64,000 bases of DNA, from assembly GCA_965217265.1 (NCBI GenBank), contig CBDCHP010000011.1, forward strand, positions 1,116,001 through 1,180,000. The letters are read 5' to 3'. Of this stretch, positions 1 through 9,550 are shown in pieces. The number at the start of each line of letters is the position of its first letter. The stretch's first letter is position 1. Origin of the DNA: JAGRGG01 sp965217265 (GTDB lineage Bacteria > Pseudomonadota > Alphaproteobacteria > Geminicoccales > Geminicoccaceae). The notes under the pieces are model-generated. The model saw nothing but the letters and a program-made list of their open reading frames with translations, was not told where the DNA came from and ran no database searches. The translations under genes were made by a program, and so were the position numbers.

Positions 1-13
1 GAAGGAAGGCCAC

Positions 14-1096
14 GTGCTGCAAACGATGCCGAGGCCGCTGCCGCGAGGTGCCCGCGGCCGGGGAACCGACGCCAACCCGAGCGGGCGCTTCGAGCGCCTG
101 CGGCGCGAGTCGATCGAGGACGCGCCCGACGATATCGAGGGAGACGACTTCAGGACGGAGGTGGGCTTCGAGGCGGCGCGCACGGCGCTCGCCTACAATG
201 CCTCGCCCGACCTCCCCTTCGAGCGCTCGCTCAACCCCTATCGCGGCTGCGAGCACGGCTGCGTCTACTGCTACGCCCGGCCGACGCACAGTTATTTGGG
301 CCTCTCCTCGGGCCTCGACTTCGAGCGCCGCCTCGTCGCCAAGACGAACCTGGCCGAGGTGCTGCGGGCGGAACTGGCCAAGCCCGGCTACGCCCCGGCC
401 CCGATCGCGCTCGGCACCGCGACGGACCCCTACCAGCCGGTCGAGCGGCGCTTGAAGATCACGCGCGGCGTCCTGGAGGTTTTGGCCGAGGCGCGCCACC
501 CGGTCGGGATCGTCACCAAGTCGGCGCTGGTCGCGCGCGACCTCGACCTCTTGGCCTCGATGGGCGAGACCGGCACGGCTCGGGTGATGGTCTCGCTCAA
601 CAGCCTGGACAAGGCGCTGATCCGCCGCCTGGAGCCGCGCGCCGCCGCACCGCACAAGCGCCTGGAGACGATCGAGGCGCTGGCCAAGGCGGGGGTGCCG
701 GTCGGCGTCAGTCTGGCGCCGGTCATTCCCGGCCTCACCGACGATGCGATCGAGAACGTCCTGCGCGCCGCCGCCGACGCTGGGGCGACTTCGGCCGCGG
801 CGACGCTGCTGCGCCTGCCGCACGACGTCGAGGCCCTGTTCGTCCGCCACCTCGACCTGTACCATCCCCTGAAGAAGGACCGCGTCCTGGCGCTCGTCCG
901 CGCGTGCCGCGACGGGGCCTTGAACGACCCGAACTTCAAGGACCGCATGACCGGGACCGGCCGCTACGCCGCCTTCATCCGCCAGCGCTTCGCCAAAGCC
1001 CGCCGCCGGCTCGGCCTGGAGGACGCGCCACCCCTTCGCGCCGACCTGTTCCGCCGCCCGGCGCGGAACGAGGCGCAACTCGACATGTTCGCCTGA
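14..1096 (+). CDS. PA0069-family radical SAM protein
   Basis: The product is a 360-residue radical SAM protein of the PA0069/Rv2578c family, whose members are probable iron-sulfur, S-adenosylmethionine-cleaving enzymes of unknown substrate. The cluster motif CxxxCxxC is complete: Cys79, Cys83 and Cys86 within NPYRGCEHGCVYCYARP, followed by the family stretch GTATDPYQPVE. Length fits the family. The GTG at 14 follows a GAAGGAAGG purine run at 1-9 with good spacing. An ATG four codons later (26) is an equally possible start. A small membrane-protein gene and a TauE gene follow on the same strand, but nothing links their functions. Family assignment is firm; substrate is unknown. Confidence 0.9.
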   Translation: MLQTMPRPLPRGARGRGTDANPSGRFERLRRESIEDAPDDIEGDDFRTEVGFEAARTALAYNASPDLPFERSLNPYRGCEHGCVYCYARPTHSYLGLSSGLDFERRLVAKTNLAEVLRAELAKPGYAPAPIALGTATDPYQPVERRLKITRGVLEVLAEARHPVGIVTKSALVARDLDLLASMGETGTARVMVSLNSLDKALIRRLEPRAAAPHKRLETIEALAKAGVPVGVSLAPVIPGLTDDAIENVLRAAADAGATSAAATLLRLPHDVEALFVRHLDLYHPLKKDRVLALVRACRDGALNDPNFKDRMTGTGRYAAFIRQRFAKARRRLGLEDAPPLRADLFRRPARNEAQLDMFA

Positions 1097-1124
1097 CGCC
1101 CCCCGACCACGAAGCCGCCCGTCG

Positions 1125-1337
1125 ATGCCGCTCCTGCCGACCGTCCTGCTCCTGATCGCCGGCTTGGCGCTCACCGGCGCGTGCGCATGGTTCGAGCGGC
1201 GGCCGCTCGACTTGGGCGGCGGCTCCCCCGTCCCCCTGCCGGTCCTCATGGGCCTAGGCTTGCTCGTCGCCATCGCCGCCGCCGCGCACCTCTTGAGCCT
1301 CACGACGGGCATCGACCTGCCCGGCCGGCGGATGTAG
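1125..1337 (+). CDS. Small two-helix membrane protein
   Basis: The 70-residue product has two clear hydrophobic helices (about residues 4-21 and 38-60) joined by a short loop containing a basic patch (FERRPLD). It is probably an inner-membrane protein. I do not recognise a family. Its stop codon TAG overlaps the GTG start of the TauE-like gene (TAGTG at 1335-1339), so the two are probably translationally coupled. It starts 28 bases after the radical SAM stop codon. Codon use matches its neighbours. A role alongside the exporter is inference from the coupling only. Confidence 0.6.
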   Translation: MPLLPTVLLLIAGLALTGACAWFERRPLDLGGGSPVPLPVLMGLGLLVAIAAAAHLLSLTTGIDLPGRRM

Positions 1338-2077
1338 TGGGCGGCTTCGAGCCCGCCACCCTCCTCGTCGTGCTGGCGGGCGCCTTCGTCGCCGGCTTCA
1401 CGACCGGGCTCGCCGGCTTCGGCACCGGCCTCGTCGCCTCGGGCTTTTGGTTCCACGTCCTGCCGCCCGCCTTCGTGCCGCCCCTGATCGCGCTCGTCTC
1501 GGTCGTCGGCCAGACCGTCGGCTGCATCGTCGTGCGCAAGGGGTTCCTCTGGACGCGGGTGACGCCCTTCCTGGTCGGCGGCGTCCTCGGCGTGCCGCTC
1601 GGGGTCTACGCCTTGAGCGCCGTCTCGCCCGCGGGCCTGCGCGGCTTCGTCGGCCTCTTCCTCGTCCTCTATACGCTGGCACAACTCCTCGGCCTATCAA
1701 AGCTGCGGATCAAGGCGGGCTTGGGCGGCAAGCCGGCCGACGCGGCCGTCGGCGTCGGCGGCGGTTTCTTGGGCGGGTTCGCCGGCCTGTCGGGCCCGGC
1801 GCCCTTGATCTGGATGCAGATGCAAGGCGGCCCGTCCGCCGAGCAGCGCGGCGTCTACCAGCCGTTCAACCTCGTCGTCCTGAGCCTGGCCGCCGTCTCG
1901 ATGGGCTTGAGCGGGCAGGCCGGCCCCGACGTCCTCGGCCTCGCGGCCTTGTGCGTCGTCCCGACGCTCGTCGGCGCGTGGCTCGGCACGCGCGCCTACG
2001 GCCGTATCGGCGAGAAGGCTTTCAAGCGCGTCGTCCTCGCCCTCCTCCTCGCCTCGGGCGTCTTCCTCGTCTGGTAG
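1337..2077 (+). CDS. TauE/SafE family sulfite/organosulfonate exporter-like permease
   Basis: This 246-residue integral membrane protein belongs to the TauE/SafE (DUF81) permease family. Members export or import small sulfur or carboxylate anions across the inner membrane. It has about seven to eight hydrophobic helices and the two glycine-rich repeats typical of the family: an N-terminal GLAGFGTGLVA and a second-half GGGFLGGFAGLSGP. GTG at 1337 is preferred because it overlaps the previous stop, starts directly before the first helix, and gives the usual family length. Upstream sequence in this frame runs through the preceding gene. The substrate cannot be told from sequence. Confidence 0.85.
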   Translation: MGGFEPATLLVVLAGAFVAGFTTGLAGFGTGLVASGFWFHVLPPAFVPPLIALVSVVGQTVGCIVVRKGFLWTRVTPFLVGGVLGVPLGVYALSAVSPAGLRGFVGLFLVLYTLAQLLGLSKLRIKAGLGGKPADAAVGVGGGFLGGFAGLSGPAPLIWMQMQGGPSAEQRGVYQPFNLVVLSLAAVSMGLSGQAGPDVLGLAALCVVPTLVGAWLGTRAYGRIGEKAFKRVVLALLLASGVFLVW

Positions 2078-2110
2078 GCTTGAACGGCCGGCCTCGCGCG
2101 AAACCACCCG

Positions 2111-2210
2111 GTTGGCCCCGACGCCCGAGCCGGCCCCAGCCAAAGTTGCAAAAAAAGAAGAAAAAAGCCCGCGCGGCAGCCTGCCTGGCAATGCCAGGCA
2201 CTGCAGCGTT
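2111..2210. repeat. Intergenic element copy 1 (single arm)
   Basis: This lies between the convergent TauE and alcohol dehydrogenase genes. It carries the A-rich arm (CAAAAAAAGAAG, then AAAAAAGCCCGCGCGGCAG) shared with elements near 19.5, 36.9, 41.4 and 44.8 kb, and ends in GCGTTC beside the dehydrogenase stop. A perfect hairpin TGCCTGGCA-A-TGCCAGGCA (2182-2200) interrupts the arm in this copy. Read on the minus strand, a GC-rich stem followed by T-tracts would work as an intrinsic terminator for the dehydrogenase gene. The left arm is not recognisable. Confidence 0.6.
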
Positions 2211-2213
2211 CTC

Positions 2214-3341
2214 TCACCCCATCTCGATCAAGTGTCGAACCGTCCGCCCCTCGGCCAGCGCGTCGAAGGCGGCGTTGATGTCGTCCAGGCGCCCGCGGCC
2301 GGTGAGCAGGCGCTCGACCGGCAGGCGCCCCCGGCGGTGGAGGCGCATCAGGCGCGGCAGGTCGCGCGCCGGCACGCCGCCGCCCAAGTAGCTGCCCTTG
2401 ATCGTCCGCTCCTCGGCGACGAGCCCGACCTGCTGAAGGCTGAGCTTGACGGCGGGGTTGGCGAGGCTCGCGGTCACGGTGAGGCCGCCGCGGCGGGTCA
2501 CGGCGTAGGCGAGGTCGAACGCCGGGGCGACGCCCGCCGTCTCGATCGCGACGTCGACGCCGCCCCCGGTCGCCGCGCGGATCGCGTCGGCGCAACCGGG
2601 ATCGGCGGCGTTGAAGGTGGCGGTGGCCCCCAGCTCGGCCGCGAAGTCGAGCTTGTCGGCCGCGAGGTCGACGGCGACGATCTCGGCCGCACCGGCGGCG
2701 ATGGCGCCCATGACGGCGCTCAGGCCCACGCCGCCCAAGCCGACGACGGCAACGCTCTGCCCCGGCCGGACGTTGCCGGTGTTGACGATAGCACCCACCC
2801 CGGTGAGGACGGCGCAGCCGAACAAGGCGGCGACGTCGGGCGCGATGCCGGGTTCCGCCTTGACCAGCGAGCGGCGCGAGACGACGGCGTGCTCGGCGAA
2901 GGCGGAGACGCCGATATGGTGGTGGACCGTCTCGTCGCCCTTGTGCAGCCGCCGCCCGCCGCCGAGCAGTTCGCCCGCCGCGTTGGCCTTGGCCCCCGGC
3001 TCGCACAAAGCCGCGCGCCCCTCGGCGCAGGGGGGGCAGCGGCCGCAGGAGGGGACGAAGACCATGACGACGAGGTCGCCCGCCTCCAAATCGTCGACGC
3101 CCGGGCCGGTCTCGACCACCGTGCCGGACGCCTCGTGGCCGAGCGCCATCGGCACCGGCCGCGGCCGGTCGCCGTTGATGACCGAGAGATCCGAGTGGCA
3201 CAGGCCGGCAGCCCTGATCTTGACCAGCACCTCGCCCGGACCCGGCGGGTCGAGGTCGAGCGTCTCGATCTCAAGCGGCCGGGTCTCGGCGTAGGGGCGC
3301 TTTGCCGGGGAGCGGCGCAGGACGGCGGCGCGGGTCTGCAC
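2214..3341 (-). CDS. Zinc-dependent alcohol dehydrogenase (MDR family)
   Basis: This cytoplasmic NAD(P)-dependent medium-chain dehydrogenase has 375 residues, the usual size for class III-like zinc alcohol dehydrogenases. Catalytic zinc ligands are visible as Cys48 (GLCHSD) and His69-Glu70 (GHE). The structural zinc cysteines Cys99, Cys102, Cys105 and Cys113 are all present. A Rossmann motif VVGLGGVGLSAV lies near residue 200. The start is GTG at 3341, preceded by GAAGAGGAAA. It lies 19 bases downstream of the secreted cyclase-family gene on the same strand, so the two are probably co-transcribed. The substrate is unknown. Confidence 0.88.
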   Translation of the reverse strand: MQTRAAVLRRSPAKRPYAETRPLEIETLDLDPPGPGEVLVKIRAAGLCHSDLSVINGDRPRPVPMALGHEASGTVVETGPGVDDLEAGDLVVMVFVPSCGRCPPCAEGRAALCEPGAKANAAGELLGGGRRLHKGDETVHHHIGVSAFAEHAVVSRRSLVKAEPGIAPDVAALFGCAVLTGVGAIVNTGNVRPGQSVAVVGLGGVGLSAVMGAIAAGAAEIVAVDLAADKLDFAAELGATATFNAADPGCADAIRAATGGGVDVAIETAGVAPAFDLAYAVTRRGGLTVTASLANPAVKLSLQQVGLVAEERTIKGSYLGGGVPARDLPRLMRLHRRGRLPVERLLTGRGRLDDINAAFDALAEGRTVRHLIEMG

Positions 3342-3360
3342 AGGCTCGTTTCCTCTTCGT

Positions 3361-4317
3361 TCAGCGGATCGCGATCGGGTTGATGATCATCTGCACCGCC
3401 CCCTTGATCCGGGCAGCGCCCAGAACGAACATGAACTCCGACACGCCATCGGCGACGAGGGCGCGGGTGTCCATGTTCTCCAGGATGTAGACGCCGTTCT
3501 TGGCCAGCAGCGTCTGGTGGACCTCGAACGGGCCGACCCCGTCCTCGAACGGCACGACCTCCAGGCCCCAGGTGTCGGCGCCGACGGCGACGACGTTCTT
3601 CTCGATCAGGTAGTCGGCCCCGCCCGTGCCCAGGCCCGGCTCGACCGAGACGTAGCGCTCGCGGTCCCCGTTCTCGCCGTTCAGGAGGTTGAGCCAGCCC
3701 GAGTGGAACAGGACGACGTCGCCTTGCCTGATCTCGACGTTCTGCGCCTTCGCCGCCGCCTCGATCGCCTCGCGCGTGTAGGGGGTGCCCTCGGCCACGG
3801 GGTTCTGGTCGAAGTGCGCCGCCATGTCGAGGACGACGCCGCGCGTCACGAGCGGCGGCACCTTCTCGACGCCGAGCTTGGTCACGCCGTCGGCCTTGGC
3901 GAAGTCGGCCGCCTTGTTGCCGTTGTAGTAGACGTGGTCGATGCCGCCGTGGGCGAGCGTGTCGATCTGCGGCCCGATGCCGAGCCAGCCCATGAAGATG
4001 TCGTCGTTGTAGGTGAACTTGTTGTCGCCGAGGCCCGATGTCGTGATCTGGTTCGGCTGCAGGACCGTGACGCTCATCGAGCGCGGCGGAAAGGCGGGGG
4101 TCGTCTTGTCGACGACGAGGCCGAGCGGGTAGGTCTTGCCCCGCGTGACGAGGCCGGCCGCCGCCTGGACCGACTCCGGCGTGATCAGGTTGGCGGCACC
4201 GACCTCGTCGTCCGGCCCCCACTTCGATTGCGTCCAGTCGTCGTCCTGCGCTCGCGCCGCCGTGGCGATGCAAAGCGCCACCCCAAGCGTCAGGACGGTC
4301 CGGTTGATGGTGCGCAT
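3361..4317 (-). CDS. Secreted cyclase-family protein (kynurenine-formamidase-like fold)
   Basis: The product (318 residues) belongs to the putative cyclase family PF04199, metal-dependent hydrolases or lyases related to bacterial kynurenine formamidase. A cleavable signal peptide is visible (MRTINRTVLTLGVALCIATAARA), so it probably acts in the periplasm. The usual metal motif HxGTHxDxxxH appears in a variant form, GIGPQIDTLAH, with Gln in place of one His, followed by GGIDHVYYNG. This resembles a known Gln-containing subgroup. FHSGW is present downstream. The RBS GGGAGG lies upstream of the ATG. It heads a probable operon with the alcohol dehydrogenase. Actual chemistry is unknown. Confidence 0.83.
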   Translation of the reverse strand: MRTINRTVLTLGVALCIATAARAQDDDWTQSKWGPDDEVGAANLITPESVQAAAGLVTRGKTYPLGLVVDKTTPAFPPRSMSVTVLQPNQITTSGLGDNKFTYNDDIFMGWLGIGPQIDTLAHGGIDHVYYNGNKAADFAKADGVTKLGVEKVPPLVTRGVVLDMAAHFDQNPVAEGTPYTREAIEAAAKAQNVEIRQGDVVLFHSGWLNLLNGENGDRERYVSVEPGLGTGGADYLIEKNVVAVGADTWGLEVVPFEDGVGPFEVHQTLLAKNGVYILENMDTRALVADGVSEFMFVLGAARIKGAVQMIINPIAIR

Positions 4318-4366
4318 GGCTTGATGCCTCCCTTGGTTGTTGCTTGATTGATCGCTGGCGAGAGGA

Positions 4367-5749
4367 TCAGGCGCCTCCCGCGATCTCGGCCAGCAGGCGG
4401 GCGTGGGTCTTGATGCCGCGCTCGAAGCAGACGAGGTCGAACTTCTCGTTCGGGCTGTGGATGCGGTCGTCGTCGAGGCCGAAGCCCAAGAGCATCGTGT
4501 CCATGTCCAAGATCCGCTTGATCGCCGCCACGACCGGGATCGAGCCGCCGCAGCCGATCAGGGTCAGGGACGCGGGGAACACGGCGGCGGCGGCGCGCTT
4601 GGCGGCGTCGACGTAGGGATTGTCGCCGTCCACGCGGATGCCGCCGCCGCCGCCGAAATCCTTGACCTCGACGCGGCACTCGGGGTGACAGTGGCGCTCG
4701 AAGTGCGCCTTCAAGCTGGCCCCCACCTCGGCCGGGTCCTGGTCGGGCACCAGCCGGCAGGAGATTTTGACCGACGCCTGCGCCGGGATGACGGTCTTCG
4801 AGCCCTCACCGGTGTAGCCGCCCCAGATGCCGTTGCAGTCCAGCGTCGGGCGGGCCCAGACCCGCTCGACGGTCGTGTAGCCGGCCTCGCCCTTGCCCTC
4901 CTTCAAGCCGATGTCGCCCAGGAACGCGGCCTCGTCGAGGGCAGAGCGCCACGCCTCGACCTGCCCCTCGGGCAGCGGCGCGACGCGGTCGTAGAAGCCC
5001 TCCAGCGTCACCCGGCCCTCGTCGTCGTGCAGGGCCGCGACGATGCGGCAGAGTTCGTTGATCGGGTTGGGCACGGCCCCGCCGTACATGCCGCTGTGCA
5101 GGTCGCGCGAGGGGCCGTGGAGCGTCGCCTCGACGTAGGCCATGCCGCGCAGCATCGTCGTCACCGCCGGCCGGTCGGGTGAGAGCATGCCGGTGTCCGA
5201 GATGATGCAGACGTCCGCGCGCAACGCCTCGGCGTTGGCGTGCATGAACGGCTCCAGATTGGCCGAATGGGCCTCCTCCTCGCCCTCGATGAACAGCGTG
5301 ATCGGCAAGGGGAGGCGCCCCTCGACCGCCTTCCAGGCGCGCAGCGCCTCGACGATGGTCATCACCTGCCCCTTGTCGTCGACGGCACCCCTGGCCACGA
5401 CCTGCGGCCCGTTCTTGCCCTCCGCGACCACGGGCTCGAAGGGGGGGCTCTCCCACAATTCCAAGGGGTCGGCCGGCTGCACGTCGTAGTGGCCGTAGTA
5501 GAGGAGGCGCGGCCCCGGCCCCTCGCCGCCGTGCGCCACGACGACCGGCATCCCCGGCGTCTCGCGCAAAGACACCTCGAAGCCGATCTCGCGCAACTGC
5601 CCGACCAGCCACTCGGCACAGCGCCGCGTGTCGGCGTGGTAGGCCGGATCGGTGCCGACGCTCGGGATGGCGAGAAAGTCTTTGAGCCGTTCGAGCGACT
5701 GGTCGAAGGTGGCATCGACGTGCGCGACGACCCGATCGGCGTTTGACAT
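4367..5749 (-). CDS. M20 family dipeptidase / metallopeptidase
   Basis: This 460-residue zinc peptidase of family M20 (carnosinase/CNDP-like dipeptidases) has its catalytic features in order: YYGHYDVQPAD (first metal His and Asp), GAVDDKGQ (bridging Asp), IEGEEEAHS (catalytic Glu pair), and a C-terminal DDDRIHSPNEKF with the last metal His. A dimerisation domain interrupts the catalytic domain, giving the usual length. The ATG at 5749 is chosen over the longer frame because AAAGGA lies about seven bases upstream. It lies 49 bases upstream of the secreted cyclase-family gene on the same strand and may be first in that transcription unit. Dipeptide substrate is unknown. Confidence 0.9.
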   Translation of the reverse strand: MSNADRVVAHVDATFDQSLERLKDFLAIPSVGTDPAYHADTRRCAEWLVGQLREIGFEVSLRETPGMPVVVAHGGEGPGPRLLYYGHYDVQPADPLELWESPPFEPVVAEGKNGPQVVARGAVDDKGQVMTIVEALRAWKAVEGRLPLPITLFIEGEEEAHSANLEPFMHANAEALRADVCIISDTGMLSPDRPAVTTMLRGMAYVEATLHGPSRDLHSGMYGGAVPNPINELCRIVAALHDDEGRVTLEGFYDRVAPLPEGQVEAWRSALDEAAFLGDIGLKEGKGEAGYTTVERVWARPTLDCNGIWGGYTGEGSKTVIPAQASVKISCRLVPDQDPAEVGASLKAHFERHCHPECRVEVKDFGGGGGIRVDGDNPYVDAAKRAAAAVFPASLTLIGCGGSIPVVAAIKRILDMDTMLLGFGLDDDRIHSPNEKFDLVCFERGIKTHARLLAEIAGGA

Positions 5750-5829
5750 GCCCATTCCTTTGCGGCGACTGACCCGGCCCGTCGTGCCACCGCCGGGGGT
5801 GGGCGGCAAGGCTTATGCGCCTGCCCGCC

Positions 5830-6651
5830 TCACATGAGCGGCGAGCCGAGCCTCGCCGCCGAGTCGCGAAAGCGGACCCACCACGGGCGGTCCCGGTAGG
5901 CGTTCGGGTCGAAGCGTCGGCACCGGGCGAGGTCGCGCTCGAAGGCGCTCGCGACCTGTCCGGCGATCTCGGCGTCGTAGATCAGCGCGTTGAGTTCGCA
6001 GTTGATGCTGAAGCTGCGAATGTCCCAGTTGGCCGAGCCGATCGAGCAGAGCTCGGAATCGACGACGATCGCCTTGGCGTGCAGGTAGCCGGGCTCGTAG
6101 AAGAAGACCTTGGCGCCCGCGTTCGCGACTTCCTCGGCGTAGGTGTTCGCCGCCCAGTAGGGCAGGCTCTGGTTCATGCCGCGCGCGCTCACCATGATCC
6201 GCTCCTCGCCGAAGCGGCCGGATCCCCGACCGTAATATTGCAGGTGGATCGACGAGCGCGTTGCGCAAATCCTCGGTGAGGGTCGGGTAGGTTTCTTGCG
6301 CGTTCTGGAGCACGCGCAGACGGTTGTCCGACGTGACCGGCGAGTGCCCGTTCGATTGCATCAGCGTGGCGAGCTTCGGGCCAGCGCCCGCCAGCCGCTC
6401 CACCGCGTGATCGTGCTGCGTCTTCATCGATGCGAGCGTTCGCGACAGGGGCCGGGCAGATCCTGCCGAACGAGCTTGCCCTTGCGGCTGAACGCCTTTC
6501 GCTCGCGGCCGAAGAGGATGTAGATCGCGAGCCCGATGAACGGCAGCGTCACGAACAAGAACATCCAAGCGAAGGTCGAGGTCGGGTGCCTGTTCTCGGT
6601 GACGATGTAGGCGGCGGCCACCGCGACGTAGGCGAAGGTCAGGAGGCTGGT
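5830..6651 (-). pseudogene. cls: Degraded cardiolipin synthase (PLD superfamily)
   Basis: Pieces of a cardiolipin synthase lie in order but in different frames. The N-terminal membrane segment (NRHPTSTFAWMFLFVTLPF, then YILFGRERKAFSRKG) reads from about 6651 to 6460. The linker through ASMKTQHDHAVERLAGAG reads in a second frame. The start of the first PLD domain (RSSIHLQYYG) reads in a third frame near 6255. That jumps directly into the second PLD domain, which is intact to the stop: GYLHAKAIVVD gives HxKx4D, followed by GSANWDIRSF. Two frameshifts (near 6455 and 6263) and loss of the first HKD motif, perhaps 200 residues, mean no active enzyme. No clear start codon precedes the first helix. 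Decay or an assembly error are both possible. Confidence 0.8.
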
Positions 6652-6700
6652 AGGAGGCCACCGCCGATCCTTAATTCGAGCACCGATCGGTCGCGAGCAC

Positions 6701-6730
6701 CCCCGCCCCCCGCGGCCGCGGGGGGCGGGG
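6701..6730. terminator. Perfect GC-rich inverted repeat, probable end of sugar operon
   Basis: The two 15-base arms CCCCGCCCCCCGCGG and CCGCGGGGGGCGGGG are exact complements with no spacer. They lie 15 bases beyond the stop codon of the leftward ABC ATPase gene, the last gene of the sugar operon. There is no clear T-tract on either strand, so it may stabilise mRNA ends or act with Rho rather than as a classic intrinsic terminator. Confidence 0.6.
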
Positions 6731-6744
6731 CGGTGGCATGGGTG

Positions 6745-7848
<1,104 letters not shown>

Positions 7849-7875
7849 GGCTCGTGTTCCTTCCCTTGGCCCTGA

Positions 7876-9540
7876 TTATGACGTCCGGCTCTGGCCGAGC
7901 GCGAAAAAGGCGCTGTGCGCCGCTAAGACGATCGCCCCGTCCTCGATGCGCCCGCTCGTGCCCGGCGCGTCGAGGGCCGTCAAGCCTTCGGGCGCTTCGT
8001 AGCGAACTTCCGTGTCGCTCAGGTTGAAGGCGCAGTAGACCGCGTTCTCATTTCCCTCGCGCACGAAGGCGAGCACGCCCTCGGGCGCGGCCTCGAAACG
8101 GATGCGGCCGTCGATCAGGGCCGGCTGTCCCTTGCGCCAGCGCAGGAACGCCCGCAGGCGGTTGAGGACCGAGCCCTCTTCCGCACCCTGGCGATCGACC
8201 GCGTGCTTCAAATGCGGCTTGTAGACCGGCAGCCAGGGCTCGGCCGTCGTGAAGCCGCCGTGCGGCGCGTCGGCCGTCCAAGGGATCGGCGTGCGGCAGC
8301 CGTCGCGGCCCTTGTCCTGCGGCCAAAAGGTGATCCCGACGGGGTCTTGCAGCTTCTCGAAGGGGATTTCGGCCTGACCCAACCCCAATTCCTCGCCCTG
8401 GTAGAGGCAGACCGTGCCGCGCAGGGAGGTGAGCAGCATCGGCAGAAGTGCCCCCGCCTCGGGCGGGGCCTCGACGCCGCCGTAGCGGGTCACGGCGCGC
8501 GGCAGGTCGTGGTTGGAAAAGGCGATGCAGGCCCAGCCGTCGCCGACGTGCTCCTCCATCTCCCGCACCACCTCGCAGATCCCCTCCGGCTTGAGCGGGG
8601 TCAGCAGCAAATCGAAGGTGTAGGCGATGTCGAGCCCGCCGCCCGAGGTGTACTCGCCCAGGCGTCGAAGCGCGGTCTCGCCGCTGATCTCGCCCAAGAG
8701 CGCCCGGCCGGGATACTCCTCGCTCAGGCGGTAGAGCGGCTTCAAGAAGCGATCGGACAGTTCGGGCCGGGCCTTGTTGTAGCGCTGGTACTGCATCGCC
8801 CAAGGGGAGCCGGCCGTGCCGCCGCCGCGCAGCTTCCCCAAGGGCCGGGGCGGGTTGTCGCGCAACTGGAGATCGTGCACGCCGTAGTCGATCGCGTCGA
8901 CGCGAAACCCGTCGACGCCGCGATCGAGCCAGAAGCGGGCCTGATCGAGGAGTGCCGCGATCACCTCGTCGTTGTGGAAGTTGAGGTCGGGCTGCTCGGC
9001 GAGGAAGTTGTGCAGGTAGTACTGCCGCCGCCGCGGCTCCCAGGCCCAGGCGACGCCGCCGAAGACCGACAGCCAGTTGTTGGGCGGGCTGCCGTCCTCC
9101 TTGGGGTCGGCCCAGACGTACCAGTCGGACCTTGGGTTCGTTCGGTCTTGGCGGCTCTCCTTGAACCACGGGTGCTGGTTCGAGGTGTGGCTCGGCACGA
9201 AGTCGATCATCACCTTGAGGCCGAGCCCGTGCGCCTTGGCGAGCAGGGCGTCGAAGTCGTCCAGCGCCCCGAACAGGGGATCGACGGCGCGGTAGTCGGC
9301 GACGTCGTAGCCGAAATCCTTCATCGGGCTCGCCATGAACGGCGAGACCCAGAGTGCGTCCACGCCCAAGGACGCGACGTGGTCGAGCTTGGCGGTGATG
9401 CCGGCTAAATCGCCGATCCCGTCGCCGTTGGTGTCGAGGAAGCTGCGGGGGTAGACCTGATAGATCACCGCACCCCGCCACCACCGATCGGTGCGCGGGT
9501 TGACCTTCGGCGTGTCGTGGCGGGTGGGCAGGTGCTCCAA
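7876..9540 (-). CDS. GH13 alpha-glucosidase (oligo-1,6-/trehalose/sucrose-type)
   Basis: This 554-residue cytoplasmic glycoside hydrolase of family 13 (oligo-1,6-glucosidase/AglA-like) splits imported alpha-glucosides. No signal peptide is visible. Catalytic residues are intact: nucleophile Asp215 in GFRVDAIDYG, acid/base Glu284 in LLGEISG, and transition-state Asp345 in FSNHDLPR. The N-terminal WWRGAVIYQVYPRSF and DGIGDLAGI motifs are typical of the subfamily. It lies between permease and ATPase genes, as aglA does in rhizobial aglEFGAK operons. The stop codon of the upstream permease is only ten bases before its start. Exact linkage specificity cannot be read from sequence. Confidence 0.92.
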   Translation of the reverse strand: MEHLPTRHDTPKVNPRTDRWWRGAVIYQVYPRSFLDTNGDGIGDLAGITAKLDHVASLGVDALWVSPFMASPMKDFGYDVADYRAVDPLFGALDDFDALLAKAHGLGLKVMIDFVPSHTSNQHPWFKESRQDRTNPRSDWYVWADPKEDGSPPNNWLSVFGGVAWAWEPRRRQYYLHNFLAEQPDLNFHNDEVIAALLDQARFWLDRGVDGFRVDAIDYGVHDLQLRDNPPRPLGKLRGGGTAGSPWAMQYQRYNKARPELSDRFLKPLYRLSEEYPGRALLGEISGETALRRLGEYTSGGGLDIAYTFDLLLTPLKPEGICEVVREMEEHVGDGWACIAFSNHDLPRAVTRYGGVEAPPEAGALLPMLLTSLRGTVCLYQGEELGLGQAEIPFEKLQDPVGITFWPQDKGRDGCRTPIPWTADAPHGGFTTAEPWLPVYKPHLKHAVDRQGAEEGSVLNRLRAFLRWRKGQPALIDGRIRFEAAPEGVLAFVREGNENAVYCAFNLSDTEVRYEAPEGLTALDAPGTSGRIEDGAIVLAAHSAFFALGQSRTS

Positions 9541-9550
9541 GGATCCTCCG

